A stretch of 64,000 nt of DNA from Paralichthys olivaceus (lineage: Eukaryota; Chordata; Actinopteri; Pleuronectiformes; Paralichthyidae), in assembly GCF_024713975.1 (NCBI RefSeq), contig NC_091096.1, positions 7,574,001-7,638,000 on the forward strand, read 5' to 3'. Positions within the stretch are counted from its first letter, which is position 1; every line of letters starts with the position of its first letter. This document shows positions 30,120 through 41,700 of the stretch, piece after piece. The notes beneath the pieces were generated by a model, which saw only the letters and a list, made by a program, of their open reading frames with translations, was not told where the DNA came from and ran no database searches. Both the position numbers and the translations under genes were made by a program.

Positions 30120-32630
30120 CACTGATAACATTTCTGGAGAATCCTTTTTGGTTTTTCTTTGTGATCCTAATATGATGAATTTAGTTTCTCCCAAACCCAG
30201 CTTTCTATATAAGTGAAGGATATGATAGGGTCTTACTGTATAAATATACTGATTCATTTAAATTATCAAATCATTTTCCAGCCAGTGTTGTAAATTAATT
30301 GTTAGATTTTCAAATCTCTGAAGAGAAGGCCCATTTTTTGTCCTTTGTTACGTCCCCAAGGAAAAACTAGGAGATGAAGGGAGTAGCAAAGTAATTCAAC
30401 CAGGGGTGAAATGAAAGAGTCTGAAGAAATGGAACTTTTCCAGCATCATTTTTTATTTAAACAAATTGTAACTCAAATGTGAAACAAACAAAACTAACAT
30501 CTACACCTTGAAAAAGAAAAAGCGACTAAAAAAGCAAAAGCGTTTAAGAACAAGAACAAAACTAGTAAACAACGCTTTATAAACCAACAAACACCCTCCC
30601 TCTATAACGGAGATAAATTAAAGAACTCAGAGAAGTAGAAATAGGTGACAGGGAAACACACACTACACTGCAGCTGTAAGGTTTGTCCATGAGAGAGCAG
30701 CAGTGTCCCACTGCTGGCACCTTGCAGAGGGGAAAGACTCTTCCTTCTCTAAAATCCTCTGACTCCCTTTGGCAACTAGGAGGCGCTATAATCCCCCAAC
30801 GTTTCTTCTATAGACTGTTTATGGTTTCTTCCCTATGATGCATTGTAGCACTGTCACATGTTCTCTCATTTAATGCTAACATAAGAGAAGACAGATTCAG
30901 ACATGAATGGCCTTTGTAACATCAATTTTCCAAACATTTTGTGAACCAAGAATGAAACAGTGAAGTAAAAAGATGCTTTTAGTTGATAAAAGGTAGAATC
31001 AAAGCAACATTGTTCACACCAAAATGAGAACACACAAGGGATTCCTGTAGAGTGGAAAGTGGTTCTTATTTGAAATTGTCTGCTACAAACACACAAGTTC
31101 ATGTTTTTGAAGTCTTGAAATTATAGTTTTTATGTCATACCTATATTGCAAAATTCTGCTGAGGCTTCTCAGTTTGGTTTACAAAACTTTTATTTAAAAA
31201 CCAACACACCAAGACTCCCAAAAAAGTCTCCCACAAGACCCTGTAGTGCACGTGGTTGAATCCATGACACAAATCCTGGGTCATTTGATTTGATGTGCCT
31301 TAGGACTGTGGAGAATAGTATCACTAGACTCACATGATATCTCTGTGGTCTTTATTTGTTTATTTTCATCGATTTATGATCTTGGAATAATATTTAAAAA
31401 ATGTACGTATTGCAATGCTTGTCGTCTAACACCGGTCTAAACATCACTGATAATGTCACATTATTTGAACACTTCTTTTATCCACAGAGTAGAATCAGCA
31501 TGCAATTCATGGGTCATTTTCTCTGCCACCAGCTGTTTAAATTGAATGTATCAATCAGAGGAGTATTGTTTGAGTCAAAATCAGCCTGACAGTGAAAAGT
31601 AGTTCACTCAAGAGATTATCTAGATGTCATGCTGTCCTGGCAGAAACTAATACTGGATATATGCAATGGTGTCATTCATTTCTGTAAAATCAGGCTAATC
31701 AACTTGAATGAAAAGTTGAATCAAGCATAACTGATCAGAATAACACAGAATAACATATAGAGCAGAACAGTACAGGCTATCTCGATTCTTCATCCCCATG
31801 TTCATTCTCTTTCCATCTGTCTGCTACTGCCATAAATCTGAATAAATTTCATTTATTTTATTTTTAGCTGTACATTTTCTGAGCAGTCTTTTGTTCTTAA
31901 GTACATTTATATTTTTAGATTTCTGTATATTTTCCACATCATAGAGATTCATGCACTGCCCTACAATTGAAAATGTTGTGTTCTTCTCTTTCTGCTTACT
32001 TAATCGTGAGAAACTGCAGGATACTGTCACAAAGTTGGTTAACTACTTGTAAGTGCAAAACAATCATTAAATCATTGTTATCGGGCCAGACCTTATCAAT
32101 GCTTAGGACATCTTGTTTTCGTCTCCTTCCCACCAGATAACATCAAGAGCGTAAAGAAAACTTTTCACAGAGAGAGCCTTTGTCAATCTCTTGCAGACTA
32201 TTGGTGACTCTGTCTCTGTATTGACCGCTTTGCAAAGATTTGAAGTTTCTTATATAAAAAAACAAAACAAAGACAGGTCTGTCAGATTTCCACCACTGTT
32301 GCATGACAAACATTTAGTCTATAGCACTGGATGCACGTGGAATTCCCAAATGAGCCTCTGATGACCAGTTCAAAACAGCGAGTATAATTTGGGCTTAAAC
32401 CGATACAGAGACGTTATATTGAAATTACCTTTGCAGAATCTTAAATGTTGAAAATATTGTGTCAATTTATGCAGTGCTTATTTTGATTCATATATATAAT
32501 TCTAGTCAAAAAGATATTTTATCAATAAAGTTATATCAGTTATTTCATTTCCACTCTTTATGGTCATAATTCATTCTTTTCATTTTTTGAACTATAACAC
32601 ATGAAACACATTAGTTCTGCTTGCACGTCT
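30120..32630. other. Gene-free intergenic stretch between lzts3 and spr
   Basis: AT-rich, with short random frames only. No exon or repeat that I can support. Confidence 0.5.
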
Positions 32631-32633
32631 GAT

Positions 32634-32641
32634 TATAAAAG
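32634..32641 (+). promoter_or_regulatory. TATA box of spr
   Basis: TATAAAAG, 132 bases before the spr start codon, so transcription should begin near 32665 with a short, unspliced 5' UTR. Confidence 0.6.
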
Positions 32642-32772
32642 CAGTTCGGTGCTCGTGTCCTCACCACAAGCTGATAAAAGCAGGACACTCTTGTTCTCGC
32701 ACTTCACTTTCGCTTCAAATTTTTTCCCAGCGACGATCACTATTTTTTAAACCTTCACAAAAAGTTAGCAAA

Positions 32773-33257
32773 ATGTCAACTTTCGGAAGAGGGATCTGTA
32801 TCATCACGGGAGCCTCTAAAGGGTTTGGAAGGGCGCTGGCACATGAAGTAAGTGTTTTACTGGGTGGAAAGAAGGAAGGGGGGAAGGAAAGAAAGAAAAA
32901 GACATGTCTTGTGTTCTTCCAGGTGTCCCACTTTCTGGAGCCTGGCTCCATCCTCCTGCTGGTGGCTCGCTCTGGGACTTTGCTGCAGGAGCTGAAGGAA
33001 GAGCTGCACAGCTTCAATGACAAACAGCAGCTGATTGTTCACTGCATCGCCGTCGACCTGAACACCAGAGAAGGGGTGAATGAAACTGTGAGGATAGCGA
33101 GGCAGGAGGCTGCAAATGAAATTGATCATGTGCTCCTTATTAACAACGCTGGTAAGTCTTGAATGGGGGACTTTGTTTCGTGGAGATACTGGTTAATGCT
33201 TATTTTGTATGTTGAAGAAGTCCAAAATTTCCCATTATCCCTCTCTATCCGCTCTCT

Positions 33258-33303
<46 letters not shown>

Positions 33304-34228
33304 GCTCTTTGGGTGAGATTTCCGGATTCGAGAACTTCACAGATCTTGGAATGGTGAATTCCTATCTGTCCTTCAACGTCAGTTCAGCTCTGGCGCTGAC
33401 TGCAGGAATCCTGCAGGTATTTCCATGCAGAGCCGGCCTGCGATGGAGAGTGGTCAACGTCTCGTCAATATTTGCATTACAGGCCTTACCGTCCTGGGTT
33501 CTGTACTGCACCGCCAAAGCCGCCAGGAAGATGATGTTCAGCGTTCTGGCTGAGGAGGAACCAAATGTCAAGGTCCTCAGCTATTCACCAGGTAACACAG
33601 ATCTACAAATGACTGCTTTAGTGAAGCCATACTCTGTTACAAAGTTAACACATAATTCATGTTTGACATTGGAAACACCAGTTAACAAAACAGTTTACAA
33701 TCAAGGCCCACATACATTTCTGACGTTTCAAGGACATCACAGTTTTCATCAACAGCTGAAGTTTGTTGAACTGTCAAGACACTGTCGATGTTCAAACATT
33801 AGATATTTCTGAGCACTTTTACTGCTCGTCCAACATGCACCAGCTGAAAGAGGCGCCAGCTGCCAGTGTGTAGACCTGGAAAGATATGTGCCAAATCTTA
33901 GCTATGTTTAATCTAACCAGAAAATATAGTCTCAGAAAGCATTTATTTACCTTGGGAATATAAATAACTTAAGCCATGTTCTAGGATATTACAACACAAA
34001 CATTTAAACAACTGTGTGCACGACATATAAAGGAGAAAATCCTAATCCTTCCATCTATTCCCGTTTCCTTCAGGTCCGATGGACACAGAGATGCAGGAGG
34101 ATATTCTGAGGTTAACAGGCACCAGTCATTGTCTGTTTCCCTGCCAGGAGTCTGCAATCAAACTGGTTAAGTTGCTTCTTGGAAATGATTTTCCCTCAGG
34201 GAAACACCTCGACTTCTTTGAAGTGTGA
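32773..34228 (+). CDS. spr: Sepiapterin reductase; 4 exons
   Basis: NADPH-dependent short-chain dehydrogenase of the cytosol. It catalyses the last reduction steps to tetrahydrobiopterin; in fish it also serves pterin pigment synthesis (family knowledge). Exons: 32773-32847, 32923-33151, 33304-33591, 34074-34228; 248 aa (human 261). Seen: Rossmann nucleotide motif TGASKGFG (residues 12-19), LLLVARS after the second strand, NNAG (99-102), VNVSS with catalytic Ser (155-156), Tyr169 and Lys173 in YCTAK, SPGPMDTEMQ after the active site, and an HLDFF C-terminus like the substrate-binding tail of SPR. The first intron is only 75 bp, and a CT microsatellite serves as polypyrimidine tract before exon 3. 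Start: the first ATG after the TATA box. Fish carry more than one spr paralogue; which one this is cannot be decided here. Confidence 0.93.
33252..33301 (+). repeat. (CT)n microsatellite abutting the spr exon 3 acceptor
   Basis: About 50 bp of CT run straight into the CAG acceptor of exon 3, so the repeat is itself the polypyrimidine tract. Confidence 0.95.
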
Positions 34229-34556
34229 TGTTCGTATATTAGAGAATGAAGAATCACTATTAACAAATGTATATCACTAGATTTTACGTGTGTATCGATG
34301 GCAAACTGTGCCAACTCAGCCGATCTTGTCACCAGTAACCTGTTTAAAGCTTGTGCAGAGCAGCAGAGCACATGCTAACATATGAATACTTTTTTCAATA
34401 CTGACAAGCAACACACAGTTAACTTAGATTCTTCACAGTTGAACTGTTCAGTTTATTTGACTGAAACTGAGTTTTCACTCAGAAAATTCCCTAGGGTCAT
34501 GAACCAGCATGATGGTGAAACAGTGGAGATTCGCTGACGTTGAAGCGATTTATAAA

Positions 34557-34737
34557 AATAAACAGGGTTTTCATAAACTTTGTTCCACCCAGTACAAATC
34601 AAAATGTGACTGGTTTAAAACATTGTTTTCTTGTACAATGATAATGTCACTCATGTTTTTGTGTAAAGTGCATATTTATTTGTGTTAAAAGTGATATAAG
34701 TATGTACATGTACTGTTTGTACTTTTCAGTCATTAAA
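34557..34737 (+). other. spr poly(A) signals
   Basis: AATAAA at 34557-34562 and ATTAAA at 34732-34737, 330 and 505 bases after the stop. A TGTATTGTGTGG stretch follows the second, a typical downstream element, so this one may be the main site. Confidence 0.45.
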
Positions 34738-34769
34738 AAATTATTAAAATGTATTGTGTGGCACTTGTC

Positions 34770-34900
34770 TCTCTATTGTGAGGACACTCACACTCACATT
34801 CCCTAGCCCCTTACCATAACCATCACAACTAAATGTCTAACCCTGACCTAAACCTATAGTTCTAACCCTAACCCTCAAACCTAGACCTCAACCAGCCCTT
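34770..34900 (+). repeat. Degenerate CCCTAA-rich interspersed repeat
   Basis: TAACCCTAACCCT, CCCTAGCCCCTTACCATAACC and TTGTGAGGACCAGATTTCC are blocks of a repeat often seen in fish DNA. They look telomere-like but are too degenerate to be an interstitial telomere. Confidence 0.5.
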
Positions 34901-35281
34901 TAAAGTTGTGAGGACCAGATTTCCGTGAATAACCCCCCCACCCCCAGCGGTTGGGGCCCAAAGCAGCTGCGTTGTACTTGAGGGTTTCTGCCTGTGGTCG
35001 GCCCTGGCCTGTCTGAGCAAGAAAGGTGTGGTTGAAACTATAAAGATGTGTGGGTAAATGTGTTCATGAGGGAGTTTGGTTGTGTCTAATCGTTTGTATA
35101 GCACAATGTGGGGACCTACCCCTGGTAGCTACAGTGTGGGGACTGACCTTCATCCTCGGGCCCCTGCTGGGTTGGTGTATTTGTGAGTGAGACAATAATA
35201 TCTTCATCATCATAAGTGAGTGATAGAAAGCACTAGAACACAGCAGAGGCAGTGAGATGGACCAGCTCAGCTTCTGTCTCG

Positions 35282-35376
35282 CAGCTGTCCAACGTCACCA
35301 CACACTGCTGACTGACAGCAACAACTGAGGGACAAAAATAACCTTTAGGGACCAGGCACCTACCAAGTCACAGCTG
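35282..35376 (+). promoter_or_regulatory. Paired CAGCTG E-boxes upstream of smyd1
   Basis: CAGCTG at 35282-35287 and 35371-35376, 475 and 385 bases before the smyd1 ATG. This is a myogenic bHLH (MyoD-type) site class, fitting a muscle gene, but short motifs also occur by chance. Confidence 0.35.
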
Positions 35377-35679
35377 GGGTCACTCAACAGGATAAAAAAT
35401 CAGAACGTGAGACCACTGCTCAAATAAAAGGCAAGAGCTCTGAGAATGACAATGAGTTCAGTCATGTTCCTCTTTAGCAAGATTGTTGCTTTTATTGACA
35501 TATCTGTTTGCCAACATTAGTGAACTAATGTGACACTGCCTACCCTTTTTCTGTCTCTCTTGGTACAGTTCAAGAGGTGGAGGGCTATTTTAGTACCCTG
35601 GCTGAGGAATGTGCAGTTGTCATTGAAGAATACAGAGGGCACAGATCGTTCCACAAGTTTCTCAACTACCCTATCGCTG

Positions 35680-35687
35680 TATTTAAG
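35680..35687 (+). promoter_or_regulatory. TATA-like box of smyd1
   Basis: TATTTAAG, 79 bases before the start codon, giving a 5' UTR of roughly 50 bases. Confidence 0.4.
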
Positions 35688-35758
35688 CTCTACTACAACG
35701 CTCCTCTCTTCTCAGCTCACCTTCATTGACCAGCATCTCAGGAACCAGTGCAGCGACC

Positions 35759-38700
35759 ATGGAGAACGTGGCAATATTCAACTCACCTGGAAAAGGGAGG
35801 GGTCTGAAGGCGACCAAGGAGTTTTGGGCCGGGGATGTGATTTTTTCCGAGCCCAGTCTGTCGGCTGTTGTGTTTGACAGGTATGGTGATGATGCAAACT
35901 GTGGATATAGTTGGGAATGTGTTAAGATTTGGTCAATTTATTGATAGATTATATTTCCACCTTCCAAGATAGTTATGTTAATGTTTTTTTGGTTTGTTTG
36001 TTAGATAGTAGGATTACACCAATGAGTAGTGCCCCACCATGACCCAAGGATGAACCCATTCAATTTTGGTGGGGGTCTGGATAAGAGGGATTCATGATTT
36101 TTTCCCCCACTTTAACACTGCGAGATAGGAATTTCTATGCTTTTTGGTTGATTTCTCAGAGAATCATTTATGAATCATGATGAAAACACATGTTTAAGGG
36201 ACTAATATTTATGAATGTGTGAAATTTAGTACTGATCCAAATTAAAATCTGAATCTAGTGGTTGTCTCATAAGCTGACTGTTGGGCCTCAGCTGTCCTCT
36301 TACATTTTTCGGTTTTTAAAGGTACAGTGTTTAGGGCCTTTTCTAGGGTAAAGAAAACTACAATTCATAAATTTAGATGAAACGAACAAGTGAAAACATC
36401 ATGAGGATTATTCTACATTAGATTTCTGCCAAAAGATCCCTTTCACCTAAATCTTACACACTGGACCTTTAAGGGCAATAGAATCTGATTTACTGACCCT
36501 TTTACACAACTAACTTATAATAGTGTGAGCAACATGAAAGAAGAAGCAAATACCAAACAATTCATCTTCTCTGGAACAATCAGAAACAAAAAGCTGTTTG
36601 GAAACTTTGGGCTCACTTATCAGGCAAAGATGAGCTGCATCATCTCGACCATCACTGGGAAACAATTTGAAATGGACAAAATAACCATCAAAATGTGACT
36701 GATATTGTGGTTAATATTTAAGCCTGTGTATCCCTCATCCAATATTGTTTTCCATGTTCCATTAATATCATCAATAACACCAGTGTTTGAAACATGACTA
36801 ATAAGGAAAATATCTTTTGCACAGAAACTGATGAAAATGAGATATGGATAGTCACTGCCTCTACCCATGATGCTTGTAATAACCATGTTTATACTATTAA
36901 CAACAATTAACAGCAACTCGTGTTATGAAATAATCTCAAATTCGATTTTCGGATGATTTTGTGATGATCTAAATTTAAAATGCTACCTTTGTTCTTCCAC
37001 AGTCTTGCGGAGCGTATTTGCCACAGCTGTTTCCGCAGACAAGACAAGCTGCAGAAGTGCGGCCAGTGCAAGTTTGCTCATTATTGCGACCGTACCTGCC
37101 AGCGAGCCGGCTGGGCCGAACACAAGCAAGAGTGCAGTGCCATCAAAGCCTTTGGCAAAGCACCAAATGAGAACATCCGGTAAGTGGAGGCAAAGGGAAT
37201 CACTGATCACTGAATTATACACATTATAGTTGTTTGAGATTTCTTTCTTTCTTTTCTACTGACAAAACTATATTTGACTAATCCACCCTATTAAATTTGG
37301 AAAGAAGAGGGTTGTTCAGTATAATGTCGGTTTTGATTTGATCAAGAGAACCTAAGGAAATGCAAAAAAACATATTTAATAAAGTGAAGAATAGAACCAT
37401 TAGGCCACTGGTTATCGCTTATCTCTGAGTTGCATCAGGTTTGTTTTTGTGTTACTGTTATGTACTTGCTTAAAGTTGTATAACTGTGTTATATAACAGC
37501 CTCCGTTTTGGTAGACTTTTCAATTTGTCTCAAGATAATGTGTGTCCGATTCCCTTTTAGCTCTCACAGTCATATGTTTTCTTTTATTTTTTGTGGCCAG
37601 TTTGGTTGCCCGCATCATGTGGCGACTCGACAAGGAAGGGAGCGTGGTGTCTGACATGCAGCTGACGACACTAGAGGAGCTGGAGGATCACATCAGCGAT
37701 ATGCAAGAGGAGGAGATGCAGGACTTCAAAGTGGACATCCACAACTTCCTCGATTACTGGCCCAGAAACAGCAAACAGCACACAATCAACGACATCTCGC
37801 ATGTTTTTGGAGTGGTGCGTCAAAATATGGAGACTGCAAATATGTAAAAGTTGTGTCCAAATTCAGGGGATGCTTCTTTCACTTAAGAAGCAAATGAAAA
37901 TAGTGGGTAGAATCTGCCCCACACTGAAACTAATGTTCAGTGTGTCTTTGTCAACACATAAAATCTAATATTTGGATAGTTATCTTTATCACTAGAACTG
38001 TTGTTTTTACCAATTGACACAGCAGTAAATACCTGAGGCTAAGTCAGACGTGCTCTTTATACCTGAGTCTACAGCACACGTTTAATAATTGACTCCCAGC
38101 CGGCACACAGTGTAACAGGTTACATGAGTGTTTCACTCAACTCATTATCACATATTTGGTTCATATTGCAAGTAAATTGGGACACTGAAGCATGTATAGA
38201 AAAATAATAAGATTATTTTGAAATCTGTACCATTCATATCTGTTGTGTTCAAGCACAATTATTCCCCTCTTTCCCCCAGATTAACTGCAATGGCTTTACA
38301 GTCAGCGACCAGAGGGGTCTTCAGGCAGTGGGAGTCGGACTTTTCCCAAATTTGTGCCTTGTGAATCACGACTGCTGGCCCAACTGCACTGTAATCATGA
38401 ATCATGGCAAGTAAGTAAAAAGAAAAATACAGAAGCTGAAGTCTTAAGTTTGTTATTTAGATGGAATTGACTTTTAACTTGGTTAAAAAGTTGAAATGCA
38501 AAGTGTTTTGTATGCTTTGTGTCGTAGGTAGCGTGTGCAAATGTATGTTTGTCAGGATGCTTTTGGTGTAAAACGACTTAATTTGTCTTTCAGTCAATCG
38601 GCTGTGAATACTATGTTTCATTCTCAACGGAGGTGCGTTACCTTAAGTGTTATATATTAGAGCACCATAAAGACTATAACATTAAATAATAATTAATATA

Positions 38701-41700
38701 TCATTACATATAACTCCAACTCCATCCACAGTCTTTGTCAGTAGTGCTGTAGTTTGTACTGTAGGTTTGATGTGACTCAGTTTCTCATCAGTGGCTCTGT
38801 TCATTCCTGGTAAAACATGTGCCCTCACCACTTTTGACTGAAATTAGATACGTACATCAAAGATCACAGGTTGTTGTTGTCTGACAGACAAGGCTGTCAT
38901 ATGTGTGTGTGTCCACCTACCATGAAATAAGATTCTCCTCACTTGAAAGAATAGAAAATCTGTCCAGTAATATATGTGATCTGAGTGATCAGTGCATCTT
39001 GGGATCAACCACAACTGTTCTAAGAGCTTCAGGTGGAGGTGGTTGTTAATGCCAGGTATGAACAGGGGCAATGAATGTGTGATCATGCTACTTGAATGCT
39101 CCAACTTTTATTTCACTTATTGAGCATAACAAGAGGATGGTGTGGGTTTTATTCTCTACAGATAACTCACTTTTCAACCCCACATATTCATCTTTACTCA
39201 TTAACTACTGCTTTGTCACAGTATGTGTTTCCATATGTGACTGCACTGTGTGTTTCTCTGAAACACAAGTCTTACTGTGTAAGAGTTAATTGATTTTCAT
39301 CAGTAGTAGTAATTCACCTCTAACACCATAAAACACTATGATAAAACAATATTTCAATGCAATTACTTATCTAAATGTGTCAGGTAGGTGTGGGGGGGAC
39401 ATGGAAGGAAAAGGGAAAGGGAAGGACCAAGACGCAGAAACTAAATACTGTTTAACAAAAGGTGTCCTTTATTTAAAAGGTAAAAGTAACAAAAGAAATC
39501 CTCAATAAACAAAAGTCGCACTAAAAACAAACAGAGGAGTGGAACATGGAAGGACATGAAAAAACTTACGAGGAAACGTGGCAAGAGGTGACGGGACACA
39601 TGACCATGACGAGGAATCACAAGATACATGAACAGGACACCAAGACTTAAATACACACTTGAACTGATGAGTAAATGGGGACAGGTGGCACAAGACAAAC
39701 AGGTGAACATGATGAGGGCAGGAAGTCAAATGGGGAAAACACATCAGGAGCAGGGACTACAAAATAAAACAGGAAACTGAGGAACACTGAACAAACTTAA
39801 AACATGAATACAAAATGTAACAAAAACACTGTTGAGACATGAACTGAAAACTCTCTTCATAAACGAGAACAAAATACAATAACCAAGACAGGGATGAACA
39901 CAGGAGAAGCACACGGTGGAACATACAGGAACGCACAAGGGAACATGAGAGAACACAGGATGGAGCACAGAGGAACACAGAAAGGAACACGAGAGGAACA
40001 CAGAGATGAACATGGCGAGGGACAAAGAGGGGAACACAGGAGAGGGACACAGAGAGGGACGCAGGAAAAACAGGGTGGATCACAGAGGAACATGAGAGGA
40101 ACACAGAAGGGAGACACAAGCGAGGGACACAGAGGGGACATAGAACAAACTTAAAAAATGAATTCCAAACGTAATTTAAACTAGAACTGAAAACACTCTT
40201 TATAAAAAGAGGACAAAATACCATAAGCGTGACAAAATACCATATCGTGACAAAATACAATACCTGTGACAGAAAATACCATAACGTGACAAAATACTAC
40301 CATAACCATGACAAAATATTCATATTAATTTCATATTTAAGCCCTTGTTTTGCTTCAACAATTACCTAATATCTGTCACACTTTGTTAAGTGCTGGGTTT
40401 ACTTTGGCATATTTGCTAATTAACACAAATTGATAAAAAAAAACAAATCAAATAGGTGAGACTCACCTCAAATGAACAATAAATAACTGGTCCAGAGGTA
40501 TCCATTTTTCTGCTGCATCATTGAGAACATGTAAGTATTTAAATTAAATTTAGAAAAGTCCTATATTTACATTATTAACAAACTAAACGTTGGCTTAAGT
40601 CTGAAATAACATCTCTGATATTCACTAATGTGCCTTCCTTCAATCTGATGTCAGATTGAACGGAAAGGCACAACGTGGCAGATTCATCATCATTTAAAAA
40701 CTGTAAATACTGAAAGAATTAACCTGATAAAGATCTTATTAATAACAACTGAGTCACACCCAAAGCAGCCTCCGGGTGGGACAGTGGATTTTTCGTGTGT
40801 ATTTGTGGACGTAACTGTGTATTTCTTCCTCAGGATTGAGCTGCGTTCTTTAGGTAAGATCGCAGAGGGAGAGGAGCTGATGGTCTCATACGTGGACTAC
40901 TTGAATTTGTCAGAAGAGAGACAAAGACTGCTGAAAACACAATATTTCTTTGACTGCACATGTGAGCACTGCAAGAACCACATCAAAGATGATTTGAAGT
41001 TGGGGGGAAGGGAAGTGGACGGAGTCAAGGTTTGAGTCTTTCTGCATGATTCTATTGATTTGAGTTTAGAACTGAGAGAATGATTTTCGTAGTGCACAGA
41101 ACTAAAAAGGGCCAAACCATCTCACAACATTTACAACTGACATGGATGATAAGCATAGACAAGTAACATGAGACACAAAGCCACAGACTATTTAAAGCAA
41201 AGATAATCCCAATGGATTCAGCTTCTCAACGTTTTGTATGCGCATGCATTCACACACACATTTGAAAAACAGTGATGTACAGAACATCGCTGATAAAAAA
41301 AATTTAAACTATAATTTCCATTAACTTGGGACAATTAACGAGTTGTAAAAAATTTGTTCCAGGGACTATCCAGGGACTATCAGCAGAAATCATGATTATA
41401 TATTTAGCACTGACAAATTACAGTAATTTTTAAAGTTGGTTTGAAGTGTATATTAATCAAAAACCACTGATTTGCTGAGACTGGCTCTCAGATTATAACA
41501 ACAATAAATAAGACTTGTCTTTTACCCATGTAAAGGAATAAATCTTGTGTGTTATTAGCAAAAGAAGCATTCAAGTTCTAAACAGGGATGAATGGACTTT
41601 AAAATAGTAAAGCCTGTTTTGTCGCCCCCAAAATATTTGATGTTTCATCTTATATATATATATATTTTCATTTCATTGTGTTGATACTCAAATCACTGGG

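Noticed and set aside
34797-34885. Telomere-like CCCTAA words
   Set aside because: Only a few degenerate words inside a common interspersed repeat; not an interstitial telomere array.
39757-40260. 167-codon Cys/Ser/Phe-rich minus-strand ORF
   Set aside because: Translation of the GGAACACAGA repeat block in a smyd1 intron; periodic, no splice sites, no domain.
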